Below are positions 18,313 through 27,110 of a stretch of DNA of 64,000 bases, piece after piece. The notes beneath the pieces were generated by a model, which saw only the letters and a program-made list of their open reading frames with translations, was not told where the DNA came from and ran no database searches. The stretch lies in contig NZ_CP133779.1 in the NCBI RefSeq assembly GCF_034347425.1, forward strand, positions 3,720,001 through 3,784,000. Reading direction: 5' to 3'. A program made the translations under genes and the position numbers. The number at the start of each line of letters is the position of its first letter. The first letter of the stretch is position 1. Source of the DNA: Undibacterium sp. CCC3.4 (GTDB taxonomy: Bacteria; Pseudomonadota; Gammaproteobacteria; Burkholderiales; Burkholderiaceae_D).

Positions 18313-19224
18313 CTACATCACTACCGTGCTTTTCTTTTCTAGCTTTTTTGAATCAGGCAGTTCAGTACCAAATTTGTTTACGATCTTGGCACCGCCGCCC
18401 ACGCCTGAGCCATACACGGTTTCCGGCGTTTGATAACCCAATGATTGATGTTTACGCTCAGCGTTGTAGAACATAAAATAGTTCGCCAAGCCGATCACCA
18501 ATTCCGGCATACTTTCATGCTTTTTCAAATACACTTCTTCATATTTCACACTGCGCCATAAGCGCTCAACAAAAATATTATCCAGCGCCCGACCGCGACC
18601 GTCCATACTGATTTTGATGCCGTTTCTAAGCAGCAGCCCAGTAAAGGCCTGGCTGGTAAACTGCGCACCCTGATCGGTATTAAAAATCTCCGGCGTTCCA
18701 TACCATTTTATGGCTTCTTCCAAGCAGTCCACGCAAAACCCCGCATCCATCGTGTTCGACAACCGCCAGGACAGCACCTTCCGGCTGTACCAGTCAACGA
18801 TCGCCACCAGATACACAAAACCCCGCGGCAGCCTGATGAATGTGATGTCTGTACTCCAGACCATATTTGGTCGAGTGACGTCGATACCTCTCAGTAAGTA
18901 CGGGTAAATCTTGTTCTGCGGATGCGCTTTACTGGTGTTGGGGCCTGGGGCCATACCTGCCAATCCCAGTTGCTGCATCAGCCTCTGTACGCGCTTTCGG
19001 TTCACTGTATGGCCACAGTCTCGCAAGTAATGCGTCATGCGTCGCGTGCCGTAAAATGGATGTCTGGTGTATTCCTCGTCAAGCAATTGCAACAGCAAAC
19101 TATCAAACGGATTGATCTCTTCCTGCAAGCGCTTTTTCTTGTCGTACACGACCGAGCGCGTGACTGAAACGAGACGGCATTGTGTGGCGATTGAAAGGGC
19201 AGAGAGCGGCTCTACCCACTGCAA
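18313..19224 (-). CDS. IS3-family transposase OrfB, copy 1
   Basis: A 303-residue integrase-core protein. The DDE triad lies in VWSTDITFI, EIFNTDQGAQFTS and NIFVERLWRSVKYEEVY, with the Arg/Lys seven residues after Glu as usual in IS3 elements. An HTH_21-like part (YGTRRMTHYLRDCG) precedes it. It is read in the -1 frame relative to OrfA, so the active transposase should be made by programmed frameshifting at the A8 run near the end of orfA. Confidence 0.93.
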   Translation of the reverse strand: MQWVEPLSALSIATQCRLVSVTRSVVYDKKKRLQEEINPFDSLLLQLLDEEYTRHPFYGTRRMTHYLRDCGHTVNRKRVQRLMQQLGLAGMAPGPNTSKAHPQNKIYPYLLRGIDVTRPNMVWSTDITFIRLPRGFVYLVAIVDWYSRKVLSWRLSNTMDAGFCVDCLEEAIKWYGTPEIFNTDQGAQFTSQAFTGLLLRNGIKISMDGRGRALDNIFVERLWRSVKYEEVYLKKHESMPELVIGLANYFMFYNAERKHQSLGYQTPETVYGSGVGGGAKIVNKFGTELPDSKKLEKKSTVVM

Positions 19225-19232
19225 TCGTTCCG

Positions 19233-19526
19233 TTACAGGCTGATCCCTGACTTTTTTTTAAGCCAATCGAGTTCCATATTCAGTTGCCCAATTTTGGCAT
19301 AGAGACGGTCTGGGTCGTTCTGTGTGCTGGCCGGTTTCGGACCGCGTTTACCTTCAAACAGACTGCCTGCATTTTCCAGTAATTCTTTCTTCCACTGGCT
19401 GACCTGCGTCGGATGCACGCCGAACTCTTGGGCGATCTGATTGATCGTCTTTTCGCCTTTGATCGCCTCAACTGCCACCTTGGCTTTTTGTGCGCCGCTA
19501 AATATTTTTCTCTTATTTTCACTCAT
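19233..19526 (-). CDS. IS3-family transposase OrfA, copy 1
   Basis: A 97-residue helix-turn-helix protein (KAKVAVEAIKGEKTINQIAQ, then EFGVHPTQVSQWKKEL) with a C-terminal helix that carries the frameshift site (the eight A before GTCAGG). It binds IS ends in the family. Confidence 0.92.
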   Translation of the reverse strand: MSENKRKIFSGAQKAKVAVEAIKGEKTINQIAQEFGVHPTQVSQWKKELLENAGSLFEGKRGPKPASTQNDPDRLYAKIGQLNMELDWLKKKSGISL

Positions 19527-19638
19527 GGTCTGCCTCGTCTCTTTTCGACAGACACTAGTTTAAACTGTTGTCCGGATATGTGGATCCACTATAAAGTACC
19601 GAAGAGAGATTCAAACTTTTCTCATTGAGAAAACAAAA

Positions 19639-19662
19639 CCAAGCCAATGAATATTGGCTTGG
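19639..19662 (-). terminator. Terminator of the peptide-export module
   Basis: CCAAGCCAAT and ATTGGCTTGG form a perfect 10-bp stem with a 4-nt loop. On the minus strand it is followed by TTTTGTTTTC. It lies 14 bp behind the stop of the ABC exporter gene. Confidence 0.85.
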
Positions 19663-19675
19663 TTAGTTGAAATAA

Positions 19676-21829
19676 TCAGGCAACCAACATCTGTAGTTCT
19701 GCCAGCGACTCAAATTGATCAGGCTTAAGTTCAGCGCGGTCGATTGACGTAGCACGTATTTCTACCGCTTTCCCGTTCTGTAATGACACCACGCGCTCCG
19801 CACTGGCAATTGTCTCTGGTCGATGTGCAACCATAATGCGAGTCAAGTTCAGCGTACCCAATGCCTGATTGACCTTTTGCTCATTCTGCACATCCAGATG
19901 GCTCGTGGCTTCATCTAATGCCAGAATCTTGGGTTGTTTGTACAAGGCACGCGCTAGCAAGACTCGCTGCTTTTGCCCTCCTGACAAACTACTACCCATG
20001 TCCCCAACCAAGGTCTGATAACCCATCGGCATGGCCGCAATATCCTCATGAATTGCCGCCTGTCTAGCACAGTGCTCGACCTGTTCTTGCTTGGTATGTG
20101 CATCAAAAAAACTGATGTTGTCCTGAATCGAGCCGGCCATCAATACATCATCTTGCATCACAGTACCAATTAGCTTGCGATAGGCATTTATACCTAATTG
20201 CTTAGTCGGAATATTATCAATCAAGACTTCACCCTCAGTGGGTTTAAGCAAACCTAGAATGATTTTGCATAAAGTCGTTTTGCCACAACCGCTAGGGCCA
20301 ACCAGAGCAATGCTTTGTCCTGCAGGAATGGTCAGATTAATCCCGTCTAACACCCAAGGCTCCCCCTCGGCATAACGAAATTTCAGGTTTTTAAGTGTAA
20401 TCGTTGGCTGTATGCGAGACATATCGGTTTCTTGTACGGTATCGATTTCAGCTTCTTCCAAGACGATATCGGCTAAGCGCTCGCTATGCAGTCCTAGCAT
20501 TTTTAGGTTGACTACCAAGTCAATGACGTTAAAGAAACGACCTGAGAAGGTGCTGGCGTAACTAGAAAAAGCCATTAGCATCCCAACCGTCAAGACGTTC
20601 TGCATGACCTGTCCAGCGCCGATATAAAACAAAGCCAGACTTTGAATACCAAATAAGGTGGTATTAGAAATCTTAAACAAGATCGACATCTTCTGCGTCT
20701 TGATATCGCGGTTTTGTACATCCATTTTAAGATTAAGCCAGCGGGCACGACGCTCTTCTTCCCGTCCAAATAATTTCAGCGGCGAGATCGCACGGATAGT
20801 TTCTAAAAAATGGCTACTCTCTTTGGAGGACAAGACCAAACGTTCTTGCGAAGCCTCGCGAAATGGTTGATAAAACACCCAGCGTAATACGGCATACACC
20901 AAGACAGTGACAATTACCAAGGCAGATAACTTCACGCTATATAACAACATCATGCCGAGTGCCAGCAAGGCCATCAGACCGTCTAAGGCACTCTCCACAA
21001 ACAAACTCGTCAACGTACTCTGGATCGCCCCAATACTGCCAAAGCGAGAGACCACGTCACCCAGATGACGCTTCTCAAAAAAAGAGACCGGTAAATGCGT
21101 CAGATGTGCAAATACGCGAGAACTCCATTGAAAACTGATATCCATACTCCAGCGCATCAAGAACCAACTACGCGCCAGACTGATCGCGGTTTGAGTTACC
21201 ATCAATAAAGCAAAGCCGATGACCAGCACCGTCAGTAACTCGCGGTCGCCACTGACAATGACTTCATCCACCACAAATTGATTAAACAACGGGGAGGTAA
21301 TCGCAAAGATTTCTAACGCCAACGCTAGTACCATGACTTGCACAATGGCGCGACGCAGGCCAACGATGTGTCCGGTTAAATCTCGGATAGCAATCTTTTT
21401 ACGCTCGTCTTTGGGCTTAAAGCTCGCACTTGGAGACAATTCACAAGCAACACCAGTAAAGTGTGCCGACGCCTCTTGCAAAGCAACACGACGCTCACCT
21501 ACTGCGGGGTCAAGCAAAATCAAAGTCACTTTGCCTTGCCAATTTTTAGTAATCTTTTTTAAGACCACAAAGTGATTTAAGTTCCAATGCAAAATACATG
21601 GCAAAGCTAACTGATCTAACTCTTCCAATTCCAAGCGCAATGGTCGTGCGGACAATTGCATTGCCGACGCATGGCGCATTAATTGAGCTAACGTCGCTCC
21701 TTTAAGACTGATCGAGAATTGACGACGTAAATCCGCGAGATCAGTGTGGTAGCCGTAATGGCTTGCGACCATGGCTAAGCAAGCTAAACCGCATTCGCTC
21801 GATTCTGTTTGGAGGAGAGATTTCATCAA
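19676..21829 (-). CDS. Peptidase-containing ABC exporter (C39, CvaB/bacteriocin type)
   Basis: A 717-residue inner-membrane exporter that should cut double-glycine leaders and pump the mature peptide out with the HlyD-type adaptor encoded upstream. The N-terminal C39 peptidase domain (1-135) has Gln7, Cys13 (SSECGLACL), His86 (LNHFVVL) and Asp107 (LLDPAVGERR), a complete catalytic set. Then come about six membrane helices (160-430) and an ATPase with Walker A GPSGCGKTT, signature LSGGQKQRVLLARAL, Walker B ILALDEATSHLD and the switch His in VAHRPET. It is the last gene of the minus-strand module, 204 bp behind the nucleotidyltransferase gene. Expected outer-membrane partner TolC is not in the window. 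Confidence 0.93.
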   Translation of the reverse strand: MMKSLLQTESSECGLACLAMVASHYGYHTDLADLRRQFSISLKGATLAQLMRHASAMQLSARPLRLELEELDQLALPCILHWNLNHFVVLKKITKNWQGKVTLILLDPAVGERRVALQEASAHFTGVACELSPSASFKPKDERKKIAIRDLTGHIVGLRRAIVQVMVLALALEIFAITSPLFNQFVVDEVIVSGDRELLTVLVIGFALLMVTQTAISLARSWFLMRWSMDISFQWSSRVFAHLTHLPVSFFEKRHLGDVVSRFGSIGAIQSTLTSLFVESALDGLMALLALGMMLLYSVKLSALVIVTVLVYAVLRWVFYQPFREASQERLVLSSKESSHFLETIRAISPLKLFGREEERRARWLNLKMDVQNRDIKTQKMSILFKISNTTLFGIQSLALFYIGAGQVMQNVLTVGMLMAFSSYASTFSGRFFNVIDLVVNLKMLGLHSERLADIVLEEAEIDTVQETDMSRIQPTITLKNLKFRYAEGEPWVLDGINLTIPAGQSIALVGPSGCGKTTLCKIILGLLKPTEGEVLIDNIPTKQLGINAYRKLIGTVMQDDVLMAGSIQDNISFFDAHTKQEQVEHCARQAAIHEDIAAMPMGYQTLVGDMGSSLSGGQKQRVLLARALYKQPKILALDEATSHLDVQNEQKVNQALGTLNLTRIMVAHRPETIASAERVVSLQNGKAVEIRATSIDRAELKPDQFESLAELQMLVA

Positions 21830-22033
21830 GTAAGATAATTAAATGAGCAATTCATTTTTTCGACACTTTCAAGCAATGTCAAGTGAGCTACGATTTAGTT
21901 CTTAATTTATATAACTAAATACTAGCGAATAAAAAAAATAGGCTTTACGATCTAATCTCAACGTAAATTACATCAATCCTTTTCCATTGCAGAATAAAGT
22001 GATAATTTAAAAAATATCTACAAATCTAATAGG

Positions 22034-22789
22034 TCATCGGATTACTTTGTTTGGATTAACAAGCGGAAGCCTCCCACTTTCTCTCATTTGTTTTTTAAAA
22101 CCATCTTTCAATTCCCCACCTAGTTCGGCAAGAACAGCTTTAGCTAACACGACTAGATCTGCTGTGTCAGCATTCGAAATAGCTTTTTCAAGAGAATTAT
22201 TTAGTTTTTCATCCATTAGTGGATTGAATTTTTTAAGTGCTCGTGCCGTATGTTTGCGAACGTATCCTCCTTTCCCCCTCTTTAACAAAATTATTTCGAC
22301 TAACGTCTTATATAGCTCCGCGGCAAGGAAATTAATTTCTCTTTTGTCAATACAAAATTCTAGATCGATAATCAATGACGTTAAAAAATACCTAACTGAA
22401 TCTAAATCAGGAACTTCCCATTGCGCCGAATTCTCGATATACCTAGCGCATGATTTCAAATGTTCTGATTCAAATGTTGCTTGTGGCAAAACAGTACTAC
22501 CACAAATAATTTCTATTGTTGAATATTGCCCAATTTTAGGACAAATCTGAATATTGTAGTTTAATGTTTCAGCATCAAATACAAAGACATCAAATATTTT
22601 CCCACCCTCTGAAAACGACTCATGGAATGGTGTCGTTTTTTTTGTAAAAACTATAATTAGATCTATATCTGAGTCCTTTCGAGCAACGCCATTTATCTGT
22701 GATCCAAAAAAATAAATGAACGAGAAATCTGAATACCGATTTGAAATTACGTTGACAATAAACTCAGTTAATAAATTTTTATAATTCAT
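22034..22789 (-). CDS. Nucleotidyltransferase-fold protein in the peptide module
   Basis: A 251-residue protein. Residues 25-50 carry the MNT/pol-beta motif: YFFGSQINGVARKDSDIDLI, i.e. Gly-Ser, then a spaced Asp-x-Asp pair that would bind metal and NTP. The C-terminal 130 residues are all-helical, like the helical partner domains of KNTase or HEPN proteins, but with no RxxxxH seen clearly. The start MNYKNLL was chosen since the stop of the preceding gene lies one base upstream, so the two are coupled. Possible roles are peptide modification, self-protection or antibiotic-type adenylylation; none can be chosen from sequence. Very A+T-rich. Confidence 0.7.
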   Translation of the reverse strand: MNYKNLLTEFIVNVISNRYSDFSFIYFFGSQINGVARKDSDIDLIIVFTKKTTPFHESFSEGGKIFDVFVFDAETLNYNIQICPKIGQYSTIEIICGSTVLPQATFESEHLKSCARYIENSAQWEVPDLDSVRYFLTSLIIDLEFCIDKREINFLAAELYKTLVEIILLKRGKGGYVRKHTARALKKFNPLMDEKLNNSLEKAISNADTADLVVLAKAVLAELGGELKDGFKKQMRESGRLPLVNPNKVIR

Positions 22790-22790
22790 A

Positions 22791-23939
22791 TTATTTCTCT
22801 GGAAGATTTTTAATCCCCCTATTTTTTGAAAAATAGGTATTGTTCCAATGGTCGAAATGGAGATGCTTAACACCAAGCAGATCCAGTTCTGAAATTAATT
22901 CTGGAGAATAAATTTCAGCAATTACCTGAGAATTTACATAGTAAATACCACCTTCACTTAGTGTAAATTTATAAGCGATACTCAAGGTGTTTTCAGCAGA
23001 CTCCCACAACCTATTTATGTGTGCGAGGAATAGATGGCTATTTTGTATGTTTTGATATGTAGAGGGATAGTGAGCTCTTGCAGCTTTGAAGTAACACAAG
23101 ATATACAGCATAAAATCGCTCATTCCGCTTATATTTCCGCTATATGAGTCTAGTCCACTAGTTTTGAATTTTTGATAAACGCTAGTAGAAGTTAAGTTCG
23201 TCTCTAGGTTTGCTGCAATTGTATAGGCATTGAATTCATCAACTCCCGTTGATATATCGTTACCCGTGAATTTTTTGCTTTTAATAATGTAAGTATTAAA
23301 GTTTGAATTTGACGGTAAAAGTACTTTAAATTTGTCTGGTATCACTTCCTCGACGATGGAAAAGTTAGCACTGTCACCTGGATGCCGCTCGGTTATCCTC
23401 CCATAACCGTTAAATAAGTAGGTAGAATTCCCGCTATTGCACTTCCTCATTAAGGTGTGCATGTCATGTACCGTTTCATGTATCGCAGTAGTTAACGTGA
23501 TCAGAGAAATTCCTTTGTTAATACGAATCCACCACATCACACTGTGCGGCATAAGTCGGAATAACTGATAAGCGTCTCTGTTGTTCGAATCTAAAAGTAA
23601 CTGATTCACCACAGCAGTATCTGACTCTTTTAAATTAATACTTTTATCCCATTGTGGCTCACCAAACGCGTATGACTGATCGGATTTGTTGTCTCCAGAA
23701 TCAACACCTTGATTTTCAATCAAAGCCCAGCAATTCAAGGAATTATAAAAAGGCCGCTCACCCGCTTCAGCAATAGAAATATTTTCAATTTCAGTCTTTT
23801 TAAGCATTATTTTAAATTGATCCATATTTTTCACTAATCCGGTATCCGAGCTATTGGAGTTTTTTTCCTTACCGTTTATTTGCGCACCACAAGGAAATGC
23901 ACTAAAAAAAAACATAAGTATTAATGGTATTTTAAGCAT
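22791..23939 (-). CDS. Exported HEXXH protein, putative zinc metalloprotease
   Basis: A 382-residue protein with an N-terminal signal sequence (MLKIPLILMFFFSAFPCGA). Residues 154-158 read HETVH in the helix-like context ITLTTAIHETVHDMHTLM, the HEXXH zinc site of gluzincins and metzincins; His161 follows. A possible third ligand is Glu in GVDEFNAYTIAANLE, about 85 residues later. I do not recognise the family. Position between the precursor gene and the nucleotidyltransferase suggests a part in processing the peptide, in resistance or in attack on a target; this is inference. Base composition is A+T-rich like its neighbours. Confidence 0.6.
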   Translation of the reverse strand: MLKIPLILMFFFSAFPCGAQINGKEKNSNSSDTGLVKNMDQFKIMLKKTEIENISIAEAGERPFYNSLNCWALIENQGVDSGDNKSDQSYAFGEPQWDKSINLKESDTAVVNQLLLDSNNRDAYQLFRLMPHSVMWWIRINKGISLITLTTAIHETVHDMHTLMRKCNSGNSTYLFNGYGRITERHPGDSANFSIVEEVIPDKFKVLLPSNSNFNTYIIKSKKFTGNDISTGVDEFNAYTIAANLETNLTSTSVYQKFKTSGLDSYSGNISGMSDFMLYILCYFKAARAHYPSTYQNIQNSHLFLAHINRLWESAENTLSIAYKFTLSEGGIYYVNSQVIAEIYSPELISELDLLGVKHLHFDHWNNTYFSKNRGIKNLPEK

Positions 23940-24093
23940 TTGTTAAATAGATTTTGGAGGTATTGTCAAATAAGGTTTGCTGAAGATAATTGAACTCAGT
24001 AATGTGAAGTAATAAAAAAGGGCATAGAGGTCAATTTCCTTATTTTAATTTATACAAAATAATCCTAACCAAGTCATGACTTTTTGCTTTATG

Positions 24094-24126
24094 GTGGCAT
24101 TCATTATTTTCTTTAACAAATGCCAC
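24094..24126 (-). promoter_or_regulatory. Hairpin between precursor gene and downstream module genes
   Basis: GTGGCATT and AATGCCAC form a perfect 8-bp stem around a 17-nt loop, about 68 bp behind the precursor stop. It could stabilise the precursor mRNA or lower read-through, making more precursor than exporter. The 254-bp spacer (23940-24193) also holds a 19-codon frame starting MNATIKQKVMTW and a 30-codon frame with an AAGGA site that overlaps the next start; neither is convincing as a gene. Confidence 0.4.
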
Positions 24127-24193
24127 TACTTTCTATTTCACAAATCGCAGAAATATAAATCTAATTTCGTACCTCGTCTTGCTGAGACATTGA

Positions 24194-24520
24194 TCATTTT
24201 TGCATAGTTACTGTTGTGCAAATCTGCGCAGAAACAACCGGCGTTGGAGTGCCAGCGCATGTGATCACAGATATTGTGTTGTCATTATTTGTACAAGTTT
24301 GAATCGACTGTCCTACGGCACCTACAGTTATACAAACACTGGTTACAACAGTTGTTCCACTCGATTCCGAATTCTGTCCCGAGTTCGACCCCGAAACTGA
24401 TACAGATTGAATTGGCTCTTCGCCATAGTAGGCATTGTTAATATCCAATCCATATTGAGCAGCTAGGCCAATATCCCCACCACCAACCGCAAACAATTCG
24501 TCATTTGTAATTAAACGCAT
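24194..24520 (-). CDS. Double-glycine leader precursor peptide (microcin V-like secretion)
   Basis: A 108-residue precursor. Its first 15 residues, MRLITNDELFAVGGG, fit the C39 leader pattern LSxxELxxIxGG position by position and have the same length as the microcin V leader (MRTLTLNELDSVSGG). Cutting after Gly15 gives a 93-residue product starting DIGLAAQYG. The product is Ser/Thr/Val-rich with four cysteines (63, 76, 88, 101) spaced almost evenly, C-x12-C-x11-C-x12-C, which suggests two disulfides in a beta-rich fold. It lies between the adaptor and exporter genes. It could be a bacteriocin or another secreted small protein. No separate immunity gene is recognised. Confidence 0.82.
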   Translation of the reverse strand: MRLITNDELFAVGGGDIGLAAQYGLDINNAYYGEEPIQSVSVSGSNSGQNSESSGTTVVTSVCITVGAVGQSIQTCTNNDNTISVITCAGTPTPVVSAQICTTVTMQK

Positions 24521-24579
24521 TTTGTGTTTCCCTATACATGGTTAAGTTGAACTATGCCTCATGACATAGTTTTGCTGCT

Positions 24580-24608
24580 CCGTTCTTGGTCTCGACTACC
24601 TTGAACGG
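24580..24608 (-). promoter_or_regulatory. Structured spacer upstream of the precursor gene
   Basis: CCGTTC pairs with GAACGG, and within it GGT with ACC, about 60 bp upstream of the precursor start. A second hairpin, AACTATG/CATAGTT, lies nearer the start (24551-24572). The 180-bp spacer may hold a terminator for the adaptor gene or a leader for the precursor mRNA. Confidence 0.4.
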
Positions 24609-24700
24609 TTTTTCGGACTGGGTCTGGAAGAAAATATCCTTTCAGATCCAGTATTCGAATCTTGTTGGGTTACAAATTTCTATAGTTGTAGTAATTTTTC

Positions 24701-26065
24701 TTAGCCAGCATTTGTCACTGCCAATACTGGCTCTGCAATCCACTCCCAAATCTTGCGTTTGTCCTGCAATATGTCTGCCTCTAGGGTCATACCTGACTTT
24801 AGATTTTGCACTTGTCCGTAGGCATCTATTGTTTGTTTTTCTAGTCTGACTTTGATTCTGTACAAGGCTTCATTACTGTTGAAGCCTTGAATATTCTGCT
24901 GGGCGTTACTCAAAATCGTACTGGCTAAATTAGGGGGTAATTCATTTGGTGCGAATGGAGTGTCGCTAATGTCGGTAACGGTGCCTTTTTGCAGTCCAAA
25001 TTTTTGGTAAGGGTAGGCTTGATAGCGGATCAGGACTTGCTGTCCATTGGCGACGAAACCTGCGGTGCGGCTGGGTGCGTATAGATGGACCTCTAGCTGC
25101 GCTGCATCAGTCGTCTTTGTTGTGTCTAGTGTGTCTGTTGTCTTCGCTAACTTGGAGGATGAGGGTATTAATGTTGCCAATACCTGTCCTGCGTTAATGG
25201 TTTGGCCTATTTGACTGGTCAGTGTGGTGATGGTGCCTGCTTGGCTGGCGGTGATCAGATTCGTTTTACGATTGTTATTTTCTGCGATTTCTTGTTGCAG
25301 GCTAGCGACCGCTCTTTGTAGTTGTGCCTGGTCAGTTGCTAAGCTATTAGCCTGAGCATTCAGCTCTGCTTGCATAGCAAGTTGATTAGCCTCTAGCTGC
25401 AACTTATTGCGACGTAGGGTTGACAAATGAGTATCGACATCAATCATGTCTTCTTGTTTTTGCTGGGTCTGAGCCGCCGATACATAGCCATTATTTTGCA
25501 GCGTTTGGAATTTAGTGACACTGTCTTGGGCCAGGCTATGGCGACGTTGGGTGAGGACAATTTCTTGTTCTAGTTGACTGGCTTCGGTCGTAAGGTTATT
25601 CAACCTTTGAACTAAAGCCTGTTTCTTTTCTATCGCTTGGGCTGTGCGCAGTCTTTGTTCCGCTTCCAATGTCTGCCGACGGGTGGCGAGTTGTTGGGCG
25701 ACTAGAGCGGTAATTTCGCCTTTGTCACCTTGACGTTCAGTAGAAAGCTCGAACAGGATTTGGCCTACGCTAACAGTTTGGCCTTCTATAACGTGGCTGT
25801 TGACTAGCAATCCTCCATTGGGCGCGCTGATGCTGATACTACCGCCAATCGGCAGGGTGATGCCTGTGACGCGGGCTTTTTTGGTGATGTTACCCAATGT
25901 GATAAAGGCGATGAGAATCATCGTGACGATCAAAGCAACACCAGCAATCAGCCAAGCCGAAATCGGTTGTGCCAAGCGGATAGCGCCTAGCCATTGTTGA
26001 TTGTGACTTGCTGTCACTTCCGGACGGAACAAAGGCAGTTGACTAGTTTTATTTTGATTAATCAT
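24701..26065 (-). CDS. HlyD-family membrane fusion protein (CvaA-like adaptor)
   Basis: A 454-residue periplasmic adaptor for ABC export. A short cytoplasmic N terminus is followed by one membrane helix (about 33-55, WLIAGVALIVTMILIAFITL), a biotinyl-lipoyl half (GGSISISAPNGGLLVNSHV), a long coiled-coil hairpin rich in Gln and Leu (about 115-265), the second lipoyl half (ITASQAGTITTLTSQIGQT) and a beta-barrel part (VLIRYQAYPYQKFG), the signature of CvaA/MchE-type adaptors. It should bridge the C39 exporter to a TolC pore. It is the first gene of the minus-strand module. Confidence 0.9.
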   Translation of the reverse strand: MINQNKTSQLPLFRPEVTASHNQQWLGAIRLAQPISAWLIAGVALIVTMILIAFITLGNITKKARVTGITLPIGGSISISAPNGGLLVNSHVIEGQTVSVGQILFELSTERQGDKGEITALVAQQLATRRQTLEAEQRLRTAQAIEKKQALVQRLNNLTTEASQLEQEIVLTQRRHSLAQDSVTKFQTLQNNGYVSAAQTQQKQEDMIDVDTHLSTLRRNKLQLEANQLAMQAELNAQANSLATDQAQLQRAVASLQQEIAENNNRKTNLITASQAGTITTLTSQIGQTINAGQVLATLIPSSSKLAKTTDTLDTTKTTDAAQLEVHLYAPSRTAGFVANGQQVLIRYQAYPYQKFGLQKGTVTDISDTPFAPNELPPNLASTILSNAQQNIQGFNSNEALYRIKVRLEKQTIDAYGQVQNLKSGMTLEADILQDKRKIWEWIAEPVLAVTNAG

Positions 26066-26510
26066 TAATCTAAATTCAAATTATTTTGTAAATTATTTTT
26101 CATTAATTTGCATGCATTGACATTTTTATAGCAAATTAATGTTGTTTTATGAAAAATAGATTAGGTGAAAAATTCTAAGATATTCAGATGACAGCTGAAT
26201 CAGTTAGTATGCCTGATAATTATTACTTTTAAAGCAATAGTTGTCTTTTTATGCATGTTATTAAAACATGTAAATATTTCAATATTGTTACATGTTACAA
26301 AGAATTACAATATTGGAAATGTTTTAGCTTTGTTGATATTTTTCTTTTTTTAGTGAGGTACAGACGCATAAAAAATATATCTAGACAGAAATGGATACTC
26401 ATTTGTTAGTCACTTAAACAAGCTTGAAAATCATCCAAATAAGCTATCTCGCAATGATAAGAATATTAATTAGATTACGTTACTTTTACCCGCAGATTTA
26501 ATCACACTTG
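26066..26510. promoter_or_regulatory. A+T-rich upstream region of the peptide module with an inverted repeat
   Basis: 445 bp without a gene. The likely promoter for the adaptor-precursor operon lies here but I cannot place it surely. ACATGTAA (26266-26273) and TTACATGT (26288-26295) form a perfect inverted repeat around a 14-bp spacer, about 200 bp upstream of the adaptor start, a possible operator. Confidence 0.35.
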
Positions 26511-26741
26511 CTAGTTCTGAAACCACTGCTCAAGCGTCTCCTCAGACCAAGCCAAAGACCGCCCAGGATTATCTGGCGGCGACACTTTGAGCGCCGTGTA
26601 AATACTGCCAAACAGTACTTGTACCGATTTATCATCGACATCCTTCCTGTTTTCAGCAGCCTTTAATGCAGACCAAATCATGCATTTAAGTTGATATCGC
26701 TGTTGGTTAATCCCATAAAATCCTGGCCGTTTCTGCTGGTA
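26511..26741 (-). pseudogene. 3' part of an unknown gene split by IS copy 2
   Basis: These 77 codons (with stop) read YQQKRPGFYGINQQRYQLKC at the IS end and finish SEETLEQWFQN. They have no start of their own. With the IS and one 3-bp duplication removed, they continue in frame from the ORF at 28119-28796, giving RWLEY-QQKRPGF. The split confirms that this fragment is the C-terminal quarter of a 302-residue protein. Confidence 0.85.
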
Positions 26742-26808
26742 TATAGTGGATCCACATATCCGGACAACAGTTTAAACTAGTGTCTGTCGAAAAGAGACGA
26801 GGCAGACC

Positions 26809-27102
26809 ATGAGTGAAAATAAGAGAAAAATATTTAGCGGCGCACAAAAAGCCAAGGTGGCAGTTGAGGCGATCAAAGGCGAAAAGACGATCAATCAGAT
26901 CGCCCAAGAGTTCGGGGTGCATCCGACGCAGGTCAGCCAGTGGAAGAAAGAATTACTGGAAAATGCAGGCAGTCTGTTTGAAGGTAAACGCGGTCCGAAA
27001 CCGGCCAGCACACAGAACGACCCAGACCGTCTCTATGCCAAAATTGGGCAACTGAATATGGAACTCGATTGGCTTAAAAAAAAGTCAGGGATCAGCCTGT
27101 AA
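26809..27102 (+). CDS. IS3-family transposase OrfA, copy 2
   Basis: 97 residues, identical in protein sequence to OrfA of copies 1 and 3. The A8 slippery run is at 27076-27083, right before the zero-frame stop. Confidence 0.93.
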   Translation: MSENKRKIFSGAQKAKVAVEAIKGEKTINQIAQEFGVHPTQVSQWKKELLENAGSLFEGKRGPKPASTQNDPDRLYAKIGQLNMELDWLKKKSGISL

Positions 27103-27110
27103 CGGTACGA

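Larger units (their letters stand above)
18220..19593 (-). mobile_element. IS3-family element, copy 1 (1374 bp)
   Basis: Ends are TAAAGTGGCCCC... and ...GGATCCACTATA, imperfect inverted repeats of about 26 bp (shared TCC.GACAA inside). A 3-bp target duplication AAG flanks it (18217-18219 and 19594-19596). It lies in the opposite orientation to copies 2 and 3. The length is exactly that of the other copies. Confidence 0.95.

Noticed and set aside
23940..24193. Small immunity gene behind the precursor
   Set aside because: Frames of 19 and 30 codons exist, but neither has both a good ribosome-binding site and a convincing membrane segment.
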